In this document: in pieces, positions 1 to 7,033 of the stretch
Numbering within the stretch: position 1 is the stretch's first letter
Layout: every line of letters begins with the position of its first letter
Assembly (NCBI GenBank): GCA_012514865.1
Contig: JAAYZO010000184.1
Location: forward strand, 1-10,461
DNA from: Lentisphaerota bacterium
GTDB taxonomy: Bacteria; Verrucomicrobiota; Lentisphaeria; Oligosphaerales; JAFGRS01
Reading direction: 5' to 3'
DNA length: 10,461 nt
The notes under the pieces: generated by a model
The model's input: only the letters and a program-made list of their open reading frames with translations
Database searches by the model: none
What the model was told of the DNA's origin: nothing
Program-made: the position numbers and the translations under genes

Positions 1-1304
1 AGATGCCGCGGCCGGCCGGTCAGCATCGCCGTCAGGCGCTCCAGGTCGGGACAGGCCTCCAGGCCGGCCTCCAGGCGCTCCAGGCGTTCCCGCGACAGGC
101 CCAGGAGGCGGGCCGCGTCGCGGCGGGCGCCGCGCTCGCGGTAGCACTGCACCGTGGCCACCATGGCGACGTGGTCGGCGCCCCAGCGGCGGTAGCAGAA
201 GTCGACGACCTCGTCGCGGCGGACGTCGGCGATATCGAGGTCGATGTCGGGGTAGTCGCGTCGGCCGGGGTTGAGGAAGCGCTCGAAGTACAGGTCGTGC
301 TCGATCGGGCAGCACTCGGTGAAGCCGAGGAGGTAGGAGAGGATGCAGGCGGCGGCCGAGCCGCGGACGCCGACCGGGATGTCCTCGCCGCGGGCGAAGG
401 CGACGATGTCGTGGACATAGAGGAAGTAGTCCGCGATGCCCTTCGCGATGACGACCTCGAGTTCCTTGCCGAGGCGCTGTTCGGCCCGTGCCCGGCGGGC
501 GTGCCCGCGCGGATAGCGCCGTTCCAGGCCCTGGCGGCTCAGGAGTTCCAGATGCTGCGGCGCGGTGCGGCGGCCGGGCAGCGCCAGACGCGGCAGCAGC
601 GGCTGACCGAAGCTGAACTCGAAGACGCAGGACGCCATGATCGCCTCGGCGGCACGGCGGTCGGGATGACGACGCGACCAGGCCAACGCCTCGGGCAGCA
701 ACGACCCGGGATGCGACAGGTCCAGGCCGCCCGAACGGCCGCGGCGATGACGCAGGGCACCCAGGCAGTCGAAGACGGTACGGTCGGACTCCTCGAGCAG
801 CCAGGCATCCGGAATCCAGACGGACGGATGCGACGAGGCCAGCGCGGACCACAGAAACGGCTGGCGACTGCCGACGGCGTCAGCCAGGCAGGGCAGGGCA
901 TACAGGCTCTCCGGGGCCACCAGGGCCGACAGGCCGGCAAGGACCTCCGAAGAACGCGACAGGAAGATCAGCTCGTCGATGCCGCCCTGCGACGCCGCCT
1001 GCGCCAGGGTGAAACGCGGCCAGGTGTGACGCGCGGTCAAGAGCCGGCAGAGCTGACGATAGCCGGCCGCGGTCTTCACCAGGGCCGTGTACCAGCGCCC
1101 CGGAGTCCACTCCAGCATCGCGCCGATGATCGCCTGCAGGCCCTGCCGACGTGCCGCCTGCGCGAACTCGACGGCGCCATAGAGGCCGTCGACATCGGCC
1201 AGGGCCAGCGACCGATAGCCGCGCGCCGCCGCGGCCTGGACCCAGGCCTGCGGGCTGACCACGCCGGCCTGCAGGGAGTAGTGGCTGTGAACCAGAGCCA
1301 TCAT
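1..1304 (-). CDS. DnaE-family DNA polymerase III alpha subunit, DnaE2-like, 5' part only
   Basis: This is the N-terminal 434 codons of a C-family DNA polymerase alpha subunit; the gene runs off the left edge. It starts with two adjacent ATGs (1304 and 1301). The reading MMALVHSHYSLQAG gives the first PHP motif (H6, H8). The second PHP motif reads LADVDGLYGAV near residues 35-45, with Val38 where an active PHP domain has His, so the PHP nuclease is probably dead. The polymerase palm is clear: GVRGSAA at 312-318 (usual GRGSAA) and the catalytic PDIDLD at 352-357, whose D353 and D355 match E. coli D401 and D403. YVHDIVAFAR and the segment after the palm, VATVQCYRERGARRDAARLL, resemble error-prone DnaE2/ImuC more than DnaE1, whose equivalent reads ITFGTM. 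The region before the palm is about 48 residues shorter than in E. coli DnaE. No imuB or lexA is visible and I see no classical LexA box upstream, so the DnaE2 assignment is tentative. Confidence 0.85.
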   Translation of the reverse strand, partial: MMALVHSHYSLQAGVVSPQAWVQAAAARGYRSLALADVDGLYGAVEFAQAARRQGLQAIIGAMLEWTPGRWYTALVKTAAGYRQLCRLLTARHTWPRFTLAQAASQGGIDELIFLSRSSEVLAGLSALVAPESLYALPCLADAVGSRQPFLWSALASSHPSVWIPDAWLLEESDRTVFDCLGALRHRRGRSGGLDLSHPGSLLPEALAWSRRHPDRRAAEAIMASCVFEFSFGQPLLPRLALPGRRTAPQHLELLSRQGLERRYPRGHARRARAEQRLGKELEVVIAKGIADYFLYVHDIVAFARGEDIPVGVRGSAAACILSYLLGFTECCPIEHDLYFERFLNPGRRDYPDIDLDIADVRRDEVVDFCYRRWGADHVAMVATVQCYRERGARRDAARLLGLSRERLERLEAGLEACPDLERLTAMLTGRPRH

Positions 1305-1376
1305 GGCAGTACATCCGAAAAAGTAGCATAGAAATAATAGTGCACACACAAATAAACGTATGTATGTAGTGGTGGT
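1305..1376 (-). promoter_or_regulatory. AT-rich upstream region of the dnaE-like gene
   Basis: This is a strikingly AT-rich stretch in a very GC-rich window, directly upstream of the polymerase start. On the minus strand it carries TATTAT at 1339-1334, about 30 nt before the ATG and well placed for a -10 element. No good -35 hexamer lies 16-18 nt further up. GT-rich and direct ACATACATAC tracts lie beyond it. I infer that the promoter is here, but the exact site is weak. Confidence 0.35.
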
Positions 1377-1396
1377 TTGTCAAGGCGCCGCCGGCG

Positions 1397-1606
1397 GGCG
1401 CCGGGGCGGTTGCAGGGCCCGATTCTGGCACCCCTCCAGGGTGCGCGGTTCTGTGGATTCGCGGTTCCGGGGGTCGTACTCCGCACGACCCCCGGCTACG
1501 ATCTTGCACCCCTCCAGGGTGACCGAGAGAACGCTGACGCGATCTTCGAACCGCCCTGGGCTGGCGCCGGGGCGGTTGCAGCGTCGGGTTCTGGCGCCCT
1601 TTCAGG
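1397..1606. repeat. 44-bp imperfect direct repeat pair with internal short palindromes
   Basis: Positions 1397-1440 and 1563-1606 match at 37 of 44 bases. They begin with an identical 19-base block, GGCGCCGGGGCGGTTGCAG. Each ends in a short palindromic element of the type CACCCCTCCAGGGTG (1429-1443). A further exact copy of that 15-mer lies at 1507-1521, and a variant, GCGCCCTTTCAGG, closes the second arm. A related element, GCCCTTTCAGGGC, lies at 9136-9148. This looks like a family of short dispersed intergenic repeats, and I see no coding signal in it. Out-of-frame reading of such repeats makes false proteins on both strands. Confidence 0.7.
1467..1495. other. Perfect 11-bp hairpin
   Basis: CCGGGGGTCGT (1467-1477) pairs perfectly with ACGACCCCCGG (1485-1495) around the 7-nt loop ACTCCGC. 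No T tract follows on either strand, so it is not a classical terminator. It sits between the two arms of the 44-bp direct repeat and is probably part of the same repeat element. Confidence 0.6.
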
Positions 1607-1673
1607 AAATCAGCCTTTCCGGTTCGTCGGGAGGGGTAGGGGCGAGCCTCATCCCCACCCCAATCCGGCCAAG

Positions 1674-1714
1674 ATGCCGCCCGTGCAAACCGGTTCGTAC
1701 GGGCGGCATGTTTT
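1674..1714 (+). other. 11-bp hairpin followed by TTTT, upstream of pgm
   Basis: ATGCCGCCCGT (1674-1684) pairs with ACGGGCGGCAT (1699-1709) across a 14-nt loop that contains the palindrome AACCGGTT. GTTTT follows at 1710-1714. In shape it is a weak intrinsic terminator. It could insulate pgm from transcription arising in the upstream repeats, because the candidate pgm promoter begins immediately after it. It could equally be an operator-like palindrome, and I cannot separate these readings. Confidence 0.4.
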
Positions 1715-1741
1715 GAGAATCGTTTGTGGCGGCGCCATAGT
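1713..1741 (+). promoter_or_regulatory. Candidate sigma70-type promoter for pgm
   Basis: TTGAGA (1713-1718) and CATAGT (1736-1741) are separated by exactly 17 nt. That is 5 of 6 and 4 of 6 matches to the -35 and -10 consensus. The expected transcript start is near 1748, which gives a leader of about 50 nt before the pgm ATG. This is pattern matching only, and sigma factor preferences in the host are unknown. Confidence 0.4.
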
Positions 1742-1800
1742 AGGGGCAACGCGGTCCATGGGGGTATCCACGGGTCGTGCATTTACCGAGGTCAACGCGC

Positions 1801-3441
1801 ATGGATCCACGCCAGTACGCGGGGCAGCCGGCCCCGGAGGCTCTGCTTGAGGACATCCCGTCGTTGCTGTCGGCTTACGACAGCCGCCATCCCGATCCGT
1901 CCGATCCGTCGCAGCGGGTCAGCTTTGGCACCAGCGGTCACCGCGGCACCTCGCGTCGCGGCAGCTTTAATGAGGATCACATCCTGGCGGTGGTTCAGGC
2001 GATCTGTCTGCAGCGTGCCCGTGCCGGGATTACGGGGCCGCTGTATCTGGGTCGTGACACGCATGCCCTCAGCGCGCCGGCGCAGCGGACGGCCCTGGAG
2101 GTCCTGGCGGCAAACGGAGTGGAGGTGCGTCTGGCGGCTGACGACGGCTTCACGCCGACGCCGGTGATCTCGCACGCCATCCTCGGCTGGAACCGCACGC
2201 GTCCGGCGGCGCTGGCGGACGGGATTGTCCTGACGCCGTCGCACAACCCGCCGGGCGATGGCGGCATCAAGTACAACCCGCCGCATGGCGGTCCGGCCGA
2301 CGCCGACATCACCAAGGCCATCGAGGACGACGCCAACCGCCTCCTCGCCGGCGGCCTGCGCGAAGTCCGCCGCGTGGACATCGAGCGGGCCCTGCGGGCG
2401 CCGACGACGCGGTGTTACGACTTCGTGGGTCCGTACGTCGACGACCTCCCGAACATCGTCGACCTGGCGGCGATACGGTCGGCGGGCCTGCGTCTTGGTG
2501 CCGACGCCCTGGGCGGTGCCGGCCTGGCCTACTGGGAGGCCATCGCGGCGCGGCATGGCCTGGATATCACGGCGCTGAACACGACGCCGGATCCGACCTT
2601 CCGTTTTATGCATGTCGACCACGACGGCAAGATCCGCATGGACTGCTCCTCGCCGGCGGCGATGGCGGGGCTGATTGCCCTGAAGGACCGCTTCGACCTG
2701 GCCTTCGGCAACGACCCGGACTTCGACCGGCATGGGATTGTCACGCCGAGCGGCGGTCTGATGAACCCGAATCACTTCCTGAGTGTCGCGGTGCACTACC
2801 TTCTCTCGCAGCGTCCGGCCTGGAGTGCCCAGGCGCGGGTTGGCCGCACCGTGGTCACCACGGCCTTGCTCGACCGCGTGGCGGCCGAGCGCGGCCGCGC
2901 GGTCGTGGAGGTCCCGGTCGGCTTCAAGTGGTTCGTCGACGGCCTGGCGGCCGGGACGCTGGGCTTTGGCGGCGAGGAGAGTGCCGGGGCGTCCTTCCTG
3001 CGGCGTGACGGCCGGGTCTGGTCGACGGATAAGGATGGCATCATCATGGCGCTCCTGGCGGCCGAGATCACGGCCGTGACCGGCCGCGATCCGTCGCAGC
3101 ACTACGCGGCGCTGACCGCGCGTTTCGGCGCGCCGGTGTACCGCCGCATCGACGCTGCGGCGGATGCCCGTCAGCGCGCCATCCTGGCGCGTCTGGCGCC
3201 CGAGCGTGTCAAGGCCGACCACCTGGCCGGCGAGGCCATCACGCGGATCCTGACTACGGCACCCGGCAACGGCGCGCCGATCGGCGGGCTCAAGGTCGAG
3301 ACGGCCAGCGGGTGGTTCGCAGCGCGGCCCTCGGGGACCGAGGACATCTACAAGATCTACGCCGAGAGCTTCCGCGGCGCGGAGCACCTCGAGCAGCTCC
3401 TCGAGGAGGCGCGCCGCCTGGTGGCGGCGGCCTTCGCCTGA
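1801..3441 (+). CDS. pgm: Phosphoglucomutase (alpha-D-glucose-specific)
   Basis: This cytoplasmic enzyme interconverts alpha-D-glucose-1-phosphate and glucose-6-phosphate. It belongs to the E. coli Pgm branch of the alpha-D-phosphohexomutases and has the same length, 546 residues. I chose the ATG at 1801 over the in-frame GTG at 1777 because CCGAGG at 1786-1791 sits 9 nt upstream and the E. coli protein starts at the same point (AGQPA near the N-terminus, then SFGTSGHRG). All four signatures are present: the phosphoserine loop TPSHNPP with Ser147, the metal-binding DPDFD with D305, D307 and D309, the sugar-binding GEESAG at 391-396, and the phosphate-binding RPSGTED at 509-515. The gene appears to be monocistronic. 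Upstream lies a hairpin and promoter; downstream lie 420 nt of repeats before the ABC operon. It would link glycogen or trehalose and sugar-nucleotide synthesis to glycolysis, and possibly use sugar from the neighbouring importer. Nothing in it looks degraded. Confidence 0.97.
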   Translation: MDPRQYAGQPAPEALLEDIPSLLSAYDSRHPDPSDPSQRVSFGTSGHRGTSRRGSFNEDHILAVVQAICLQRARAGITGPLYLGRDTHALSAPAQRTALEVLAANGVEVRLAADDGFTPTPVISHAILGWNRTRPAALADGIVLTPSHNPPGDGGIKYNPPHGGPADADITKAIEDDANRLLAGGLREVRRVDIERALRAPTTRCYDFVGPYVDDLPNIVDLAAIRSAGLRLGADALGGAGLAYWEAIAARHGLDITALNTTPDPTFRFMHVDHDGKIRMDCSSPAAMAGLIALKDRFDLAFGNDPDFDRHGIVTPSGGLMNPNHFLSVAVHYLLSQRPAWSAQARVGRTVVTTALLDRVAAERGRAVVEVPVGFKWFVDGLAAGTLGFGGEESAGASFLRRDGRVWSTDKDGIIMALLAAEITAVTGRDPSQHYAALTARFGAPVYRRIDAAADARQRAILARLAPERVKADHLAGEAITRILTTAPGNGAPIGGLKVETASGWFAARPSGTEDIYKIYAESFRGAEHLEQLLEEARRLVAAAFA

Positions 3442-3484
3442 GGGGTGCCGCGGGGCGGTGGGCGGCAGGTGCCGCGGCAGGGCA

Positions 3485-3619
3485 GGGACGCCAGGGACGC
3501 CAGGGACCCAAGGGACGCCAGGGACTCAAGGGACGCCAGGGACTCAAGGGACTCAAGGGACGCCAGGGACGCCAGGGACTCAAGGGACTCAAGGGACGCC
3601 AGGGACCCAAGGGACGCCA
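3485..3619. repeat. 9-bp minisatellite, 15 perfect-length units
   Basis: Fifteen contiguous 9-bp units follow GGGAC[G/T/C]C[C/A]A with no length change. Eight are GGGACGCCA (units 1, 2, 4, 6, 9, 10, 13, 15), five are GGGACTCAA (5, 7, 8, 11, 12) and two are GGGACCCAA (3, 14). The array starts 43 nt after the pgm stop and is followed directly by the multi-hairpin repeat. Because nine is a multiple of three, every frame is open and gives a low-complexity peptide. Two plus-strand frames give collagen-like Gly-X-Y runs (GTP/GTQ and GRQ/GLK/GPK). No credible gene contains it, since those frames start inside pgm or have no ribosome binding site, and one runs into the ABC gene out of frame. Confidence 0.9.
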
Positions 3620-3631
3620 GGGGGCGGCGGA

Positions 3632-3742
3632 GCGGAGGTGGGCGCCACGAGCCGAGTGGCGCTCTTCCCGGGCGCCGTCGGCGCCCGGGAGGTCCACGGG
3701 CGGCGCCGGCGCCCGGGAGGTCCACGGGCGGCGCCGCGGACC
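3632..3742. repeat. Multi-hairpin intergenic repeat, copy A, with internal 28-bp duplication
   Basis: This element reappears at 9281-9362 (copy B). The first 33 bases are identical in the two copies. Inside are GCGCCAC/GTGGCGC (3642-3648 with 3656-3662, 7-nt loop) and TCCCGGGCGCC/GGCGCCCGGGA (3666-3676 with 3680-3690, loop GTC). A closing palindrome lies between GGTCC and GGACC (3719-3742). Copy A also carries a perfect 28-bp tandem duplication, 3680-3707 and 3708-3735, that copy B lacks. It sits downstream of pgm, where its strong stems could act as a transcript end or mRNA stabiliser, but no T tract follows. It resembles REP/BIME-type elements in form only, and no transposase is visible. 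Confidence 0.85.
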
Positions 3743-3760
3743 TACTGGCTCCTCCCGGGC

Positions 3761-3789
3761 TTGACACCCCCGTCGAAGGTGCCTCTATT
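3761..3789 (+). promoter_or_regulatory. Candidate sigma70-type promoter for the ABC operon
   Basis: A perfect TTGACA (3761-3766) is followed after 17 nt by TCTATT (3784-3789), 4 of 6 matches to TATAAT. It lies about 70 nt before the start of the binding-protein/permease gene, just after the multi-hairpin repeat and in a locally less GC-rich stretch. This makes the operon likely to be transcribed independently of pgm. I see no clear operator palindrome next to it. Confidence 0.5.
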
Positions 3790-3861
3790 ACCCCTGACTT
3801 CTGAATCCCGCTCCGGCGCGGTCGGCGGCTGCCGACGGCGTCTCATCTGGAGGCATTTCTC

Positions 3862-6800
3862 ATGGCCCTGCCCACGCGTACGATCCTCTCTCCGGGGCGT
3901 GCTGCGTGGGTCGTGGCGGTCGGGATGGTCCTGATCCTGGGCGGCCGCGGTCTGCAGGCCGGCTGGGTCGAGGATGCGCCGGGCAAGACGGTCATCCACG
4001 TGACCCTGTGGAGCCTGCCCGATCCGAGCCGCACGGACACCTACACCCGCTCGGAGGCGGCGGCGGTCAAGGACTTCGTCAGGAGTTTCCCGGCGATCTT
4101 CCGTGAGCGCCTCCGGCCGCGCGTGCTGGCCGATCCCGAGCGCTATGGCCGGCACAACTGGGACCACGTCGAGATCGACCTGCAGCCCTTCTCGGGCATC
4201 TCCGTGGCGGGTGTGGAGACCGACCTCCTGGCCATCGCCGGCGGTGTGGCGCCCGACGTGATGTACGTGAACTTCCGCAAGTCGGACACCTACATCCGGC
4301 AGGGCTTTCTCTATCCCCTGGACCGCCCTGAGGACGGCTACCTCACGTCGATGAGCGAGGCGGAGGTCGACTTCCGCATCCATCCGAAGATCTGGCCGGT
4401 CATCCGGCGCCGCGGTCCCGATGGCGGGAACCACGTCTATGCCATGCCCTACGGCGGTGCTCTGGGCAAGGTCCTGCTGTTCCGGCGCGACCTCTTCGAT
4501 GAGAAGGGCCTCGCGTACCCGGACAAGGACTGGACCTGGGACGACCTCCTCGAGGCCTGCCGTCGCATCACTGACCCCTCGCGCGGGATCTACGCCCTGC
4601 GTCTGGGTCGCGGCAAGCACGAGGCCTGGTTCTGGACGACCTTCCTATGGTCGGCCGGGGGTGATGTCCTGCGCTACGACGAGGCCGCCGACCGCTGGGA
4701 TGTGGTCTTCGACACCCCGAACGCGGCGGTGGCCCTCGACTACTACACGCGCCTCTGCACCGAGGCGTGGGTCGACGCCGGCGGCCGCGCCCGTTTCGGC
4801 TATGCCCACAAGGAGGCCGCCGAGAGCTCGGTGAAGTGGGAGCGCGGCGAGATTGCGATCATGTTCGACTACATCGACGAGCGGCTCTTCACCAGCATCA
4901 ACCCCGACCTGACGGGGATGTGCCCGGTGCCGCTCGGGCCGCCGATCGGACCGGATGGCGAACGCCGCCGCGGCGGCGAGCTGAACAGCCGCATGATGGG
5001 ACTCTTCGCCGGCATCAAGGACCCCCTCGTGCGCGACGCCGCCTGGGAGTACCTGCGCTTCTACGAGAGCGAGCAGGCCGTCGCTATCAAGACCCGCATC
5101 ATGGTCGAGGGCGGCCTGGGGCGCTTCGTCAATCCGAAGTACCTGGAGCGTTTCGGCTATGAGGAGATCGTGCGGCTCTCGCCGCGGGAGTGGACCGAGA
5201 CCTTCGAGATTGCCATCGCCTCGAGCACTCCGGAGCCCTACGGGCGTCACAGCAACCTCGCCTACGAGATCCTGACCGAGCCGATTCAGGCGGCCGAGGA
5301 GATGGCCCTCGACGGCGACCTCCCCAAGGACGAGGGCGAACGCCTGGCCGTGCTGCAGGGCCTCCTCAAACAGGCCGCCCAGAAGGCCCGGCAGGAGATG
5401 CTCGGCGCGGTGCCGCCGCGGGCGATGCTCCTGCGCCGAATCACGGCCGCCGCGGCCCTGGTGGCCATCGGCGTGGTCTTCGGCATCGTCTTCCGGCGCA
5501 TCATCGCGACCTTCACGCCGGCGGCGGTCCCCGGCGAGAAGCAGGGCTGGCAGTTCCGGCGTTACGCCTGGGGCTACCTCATGCTCGTGCCGGCGGTGCT
5601 CTCGATCTTCTTCTGGCGCTACCTGCCCGTGGCCCAGGGCTCGCTGATGTCGCTGCAGGACTACCGCATCATGGGCGACTCGACCTGGCGCGGCCTGGAC
5701 AACTACGCCAACGTGCTCTGGAGCCCGGACTGGTGGCAAGCGGTGTGGAACTCGCTGCGCTACTCGACCCTGGTGATCAGCCTGACCTTCCTGCCGCCGG
5801 TGGTCCTGGCGGTGCTGCTGCAGGAGGTCCCGCATGGCAAGGTCCTCTACCGCACCCTGTTCTACCTGCCGGCGGTGATCACCGGCCTGGTGGTCATCCT
5901 GCTCTGGAAGTCGTTCTACGAGCCCAGCGAGCGCGGCACGCTCAATGCGGTGGTGATGCGCATACCGGCCGGCGGCTTTCTGGTCATCGGCCTCATCCTC
6001 TTCGCGGTCGCCTTCGGCTTCGCCCGGCGGACCTGGTTCCACGACATGACCGGCATCGGGCTGCTCTTCCTCGCCATTGGGGTGGTGCTCTTCACGACCT
6101 GCGTGGCGCTGGCGCGGCCGATCCTGAGTTACGCCGGGCTGTCGCGGCCGCTGGCGGTGGTGAGTCTGACGCTCCTGCCGCCGGTGGTGCTCAGCCCGTG
6201 GCTGTCGGAGGTGAGCGGCGCCCTGGCGTGTCGGCGCTGGCTATGGCTGGGCGCGGGTCTGGGGGCGCTGGCGGCGCTGCTGGGCCTGGTTCCGGTGTCG
6301 TTCTGGGGTGCCGGCCCGATGGCCTGGCTCGCTCTGGCGCCGCGGGCGGCGGCGCTGGCAGCGGGGGCCGTGCTGCTGGGTCTGGCCGCCGGGCGGGCCC
6401 GGCGCGCGGCGTCGCGTCGCGACCGCCTGACCTGGGCCGCGCTCGGCGGCGGGGCACTCCTCGGCGGCCTGGCCCTGGCCGAGGTCGTGGCCGGCCTCCA
6501 GGGCGTCGATCCGGTGTGGTACGCAGTGCTGCACCGGACCCTGCCGCAGCCCTTCAGTTGGCTGAACGACTCCGATACCGCGATGCTGTGCTGTGTGATG
6601 CCGATGATCTGGGCCGGCATGGGCCCCGGCTGCCTCATCTACCTGGCCGCCCTCAAGGGCATCCCCGAGGACTACTACGAGGCCTCCGACCTGGACGGCG
6701 CCACCTTCGTCGACAAGATCCTGTTTACGGTGCTGCCGACCCTGCGGCCGCTGCTGATCATCAACTTCGTCGGCGTCTTCATCGGGTCCTGGTATGGCGC

Positions 6801-7011
6801 CTCCGGCAACATCCTGGCCATGACCGGCGGTGCCAAGAACACCGAGGAGGTCGGCCTGCACATCTTCTATAAGGCCTTCGTCTACCTGAACTTCGGTGAG
6901 GCCACCGCGATGGCCTGGCTGCTCGGCCTCATGCTCATCGGCTTCACGGTGTACCAACTGCGCATTCTGTCGCGGCTCGAGTTCCGCACGACGGGCCAGA
7001 AGCCCCGCTGA
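3862..7011 (+). CDS. Fused family-1 solute-binding protein and MalF-type ABC permease with extra membrane insertion
   Basis: This is a 1049-residue component of a carbohydrate ABC importer. The ATG at 3862 has a good Shine-Dalgarno, TGGAGG, ending about 9 nt upstream. Residues 13-33 form a signal peptide or anchor. Residues 44 to about 515 read as a MalE/SBP_bac_1 binding protein: VTLWSLPDP near the start, APDVMY at 130-135, WTWDDLLEA near 224, and FLWSAGGD at 261-268. A membrane segment (about 527-545) then leads into a MalF-type permease from about 568. The permease begins with GLDNY and a LPAVITGLVVILLWK segment. Its cytoplasmic EAA loop reads YYEASDLDGATFVDKI, near 938-953, and would contact the ATPase. 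Between LNAVV (694-698) and PFSWLND (897-903), normally a short loop, about 190 residues with roughly six hydrophobic segments are inserted. The second permease follows after 22 nt. Fusing binding protein to permease has precedents in OpuA and GlnPQ, but with other families. The substrate is unknown. Confidence 0.9.
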   Translation: MALPTRTILSPGRAAWVVAVGMVLILGGRGLQAGWVEDAPGKTVIHVTLWSLPDPSRTDTYTRSEAAAVKDFVRSFPAIFRERLRPRVLADPERYGRHNWDHVEIDLQPFSGISVAGVETDLLAIAGGVAPDVMYVNFRKSDTYIRQGFLYPLDRPEDGYLTSMSEAEVDFRIHPKIWPVIRRRGPDGGNHVYAMPYGGALGKVLLFRRDLFDEKGLAYPDKDWTWDDLLEACRRITDPSRGIYALRLGRGKHEAWFWTTFLWSAGGDVLRYDEAADRWDVVFDTPNAAVALDYYTRLCTEAWVDAGGRARFGYAHKEAAESSVKWERGEIAIMFDYIDERLFTSINPDLTGMCPVPLGPPIGPDGERRRGGELNSRMMGLFAGIKDPLVRDAAWEYLRFYESEQAVAIKTRIMVEGGLGRFVNPKYLERFGYEEIVRLSPREWTETFEIAIASSTPEPYGRHSNLAYEILTEPIQAAEEMALDGDLPKDEGERLAVLQGLLKQAAQKARQEMLGAVPPRAMLLRRITAAAALVAIGVVFGIVFRRIIATFTPAAVPGEKQGWQFRRYAWGYLMLVPAVLSIFFWRYLPVAQGSLMSLQDYRIMGDSTWRGLDNYANVLWSPDWWQAVWNSLRYSTLVISLTFLPPVVLAVLLQEVPHGKVLYRTLFYLPAVITGLVVILLWKSFYEPSERGTLNAVVMRIPAGGFLVIGLILFAVAFGFARRTWFHDMTGIGLLFLAIGVVLFTTCVALARPILSYAGLSRPLAVVSLTLLPPVVLSPWLSEVSGALACRRWLWLGAGLGALAALLGLVPVSFWGAGPMAWLALAPRAAALAAGAVLLGLAAGRARRAASRRDRLTWAALGGGALLGGLALAEVVAGLQGVDPVWYAVLHRTLPQPFSWLNDSDTAMLCCVMPMIWAGMGPGCLIYLAALKGIPEDYYEASDLDGATFVDKILFTVLPTLRPLLIINFVGVFIGSWYGASGNILAMTGGAKNTEEVGLHIFYKAFVYLNFGEATAMAWLLGLMLIGFTVYQLRILSRLEFRTTGQKPR

Positions 7012-7033
7012 GGCGACCTCTCAGGAGAGTCCC

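Noticed and set aside
3..1331. Long plus-strand open frame (442 codons) opposite the polymerase
   Set aside because: It lies exactly antisense to a gene with clear DnaE motifs. Its product is Gln/Arg/Ala-rich with no recognisable family, which is expected of the complementary strand of GC-rich coding DNA.
880..1782. Minus-strand open frame of 300 codons spanning the intergenic region and the 5' part of the polymerase gene
   Set aside because: It reads the polymerase gene in the wrong frame and crosses repeats and hairpins upstream. The correct frame from 1304 gives PHP and palm motifs.
3485..3619. CRISPR array
   Set aside because: The units are 9 bp and contiguous, with no spacers and no cas genes nearby.
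3458..3934. Collagen-like Gly-X-Y protein from the 9-bp repeat
   Set aside because: There is no ribosome binding site and no signal peptide, and the rest of the frame is repeat-derived. It overlaps the start of the binding-protein/permease gene out of frame. All frames through a 9-bp repeat stay open.
5190..6872. Large plus-strand frame (560 codons) overlapping the first ABC gene
   Set aside because: It is an alternative frame of the same DNA. Its product is Gly/Arg/Pro-rich and lacks any domain, while the frame from 3862 carries binding-protein and permease motifs throughout.
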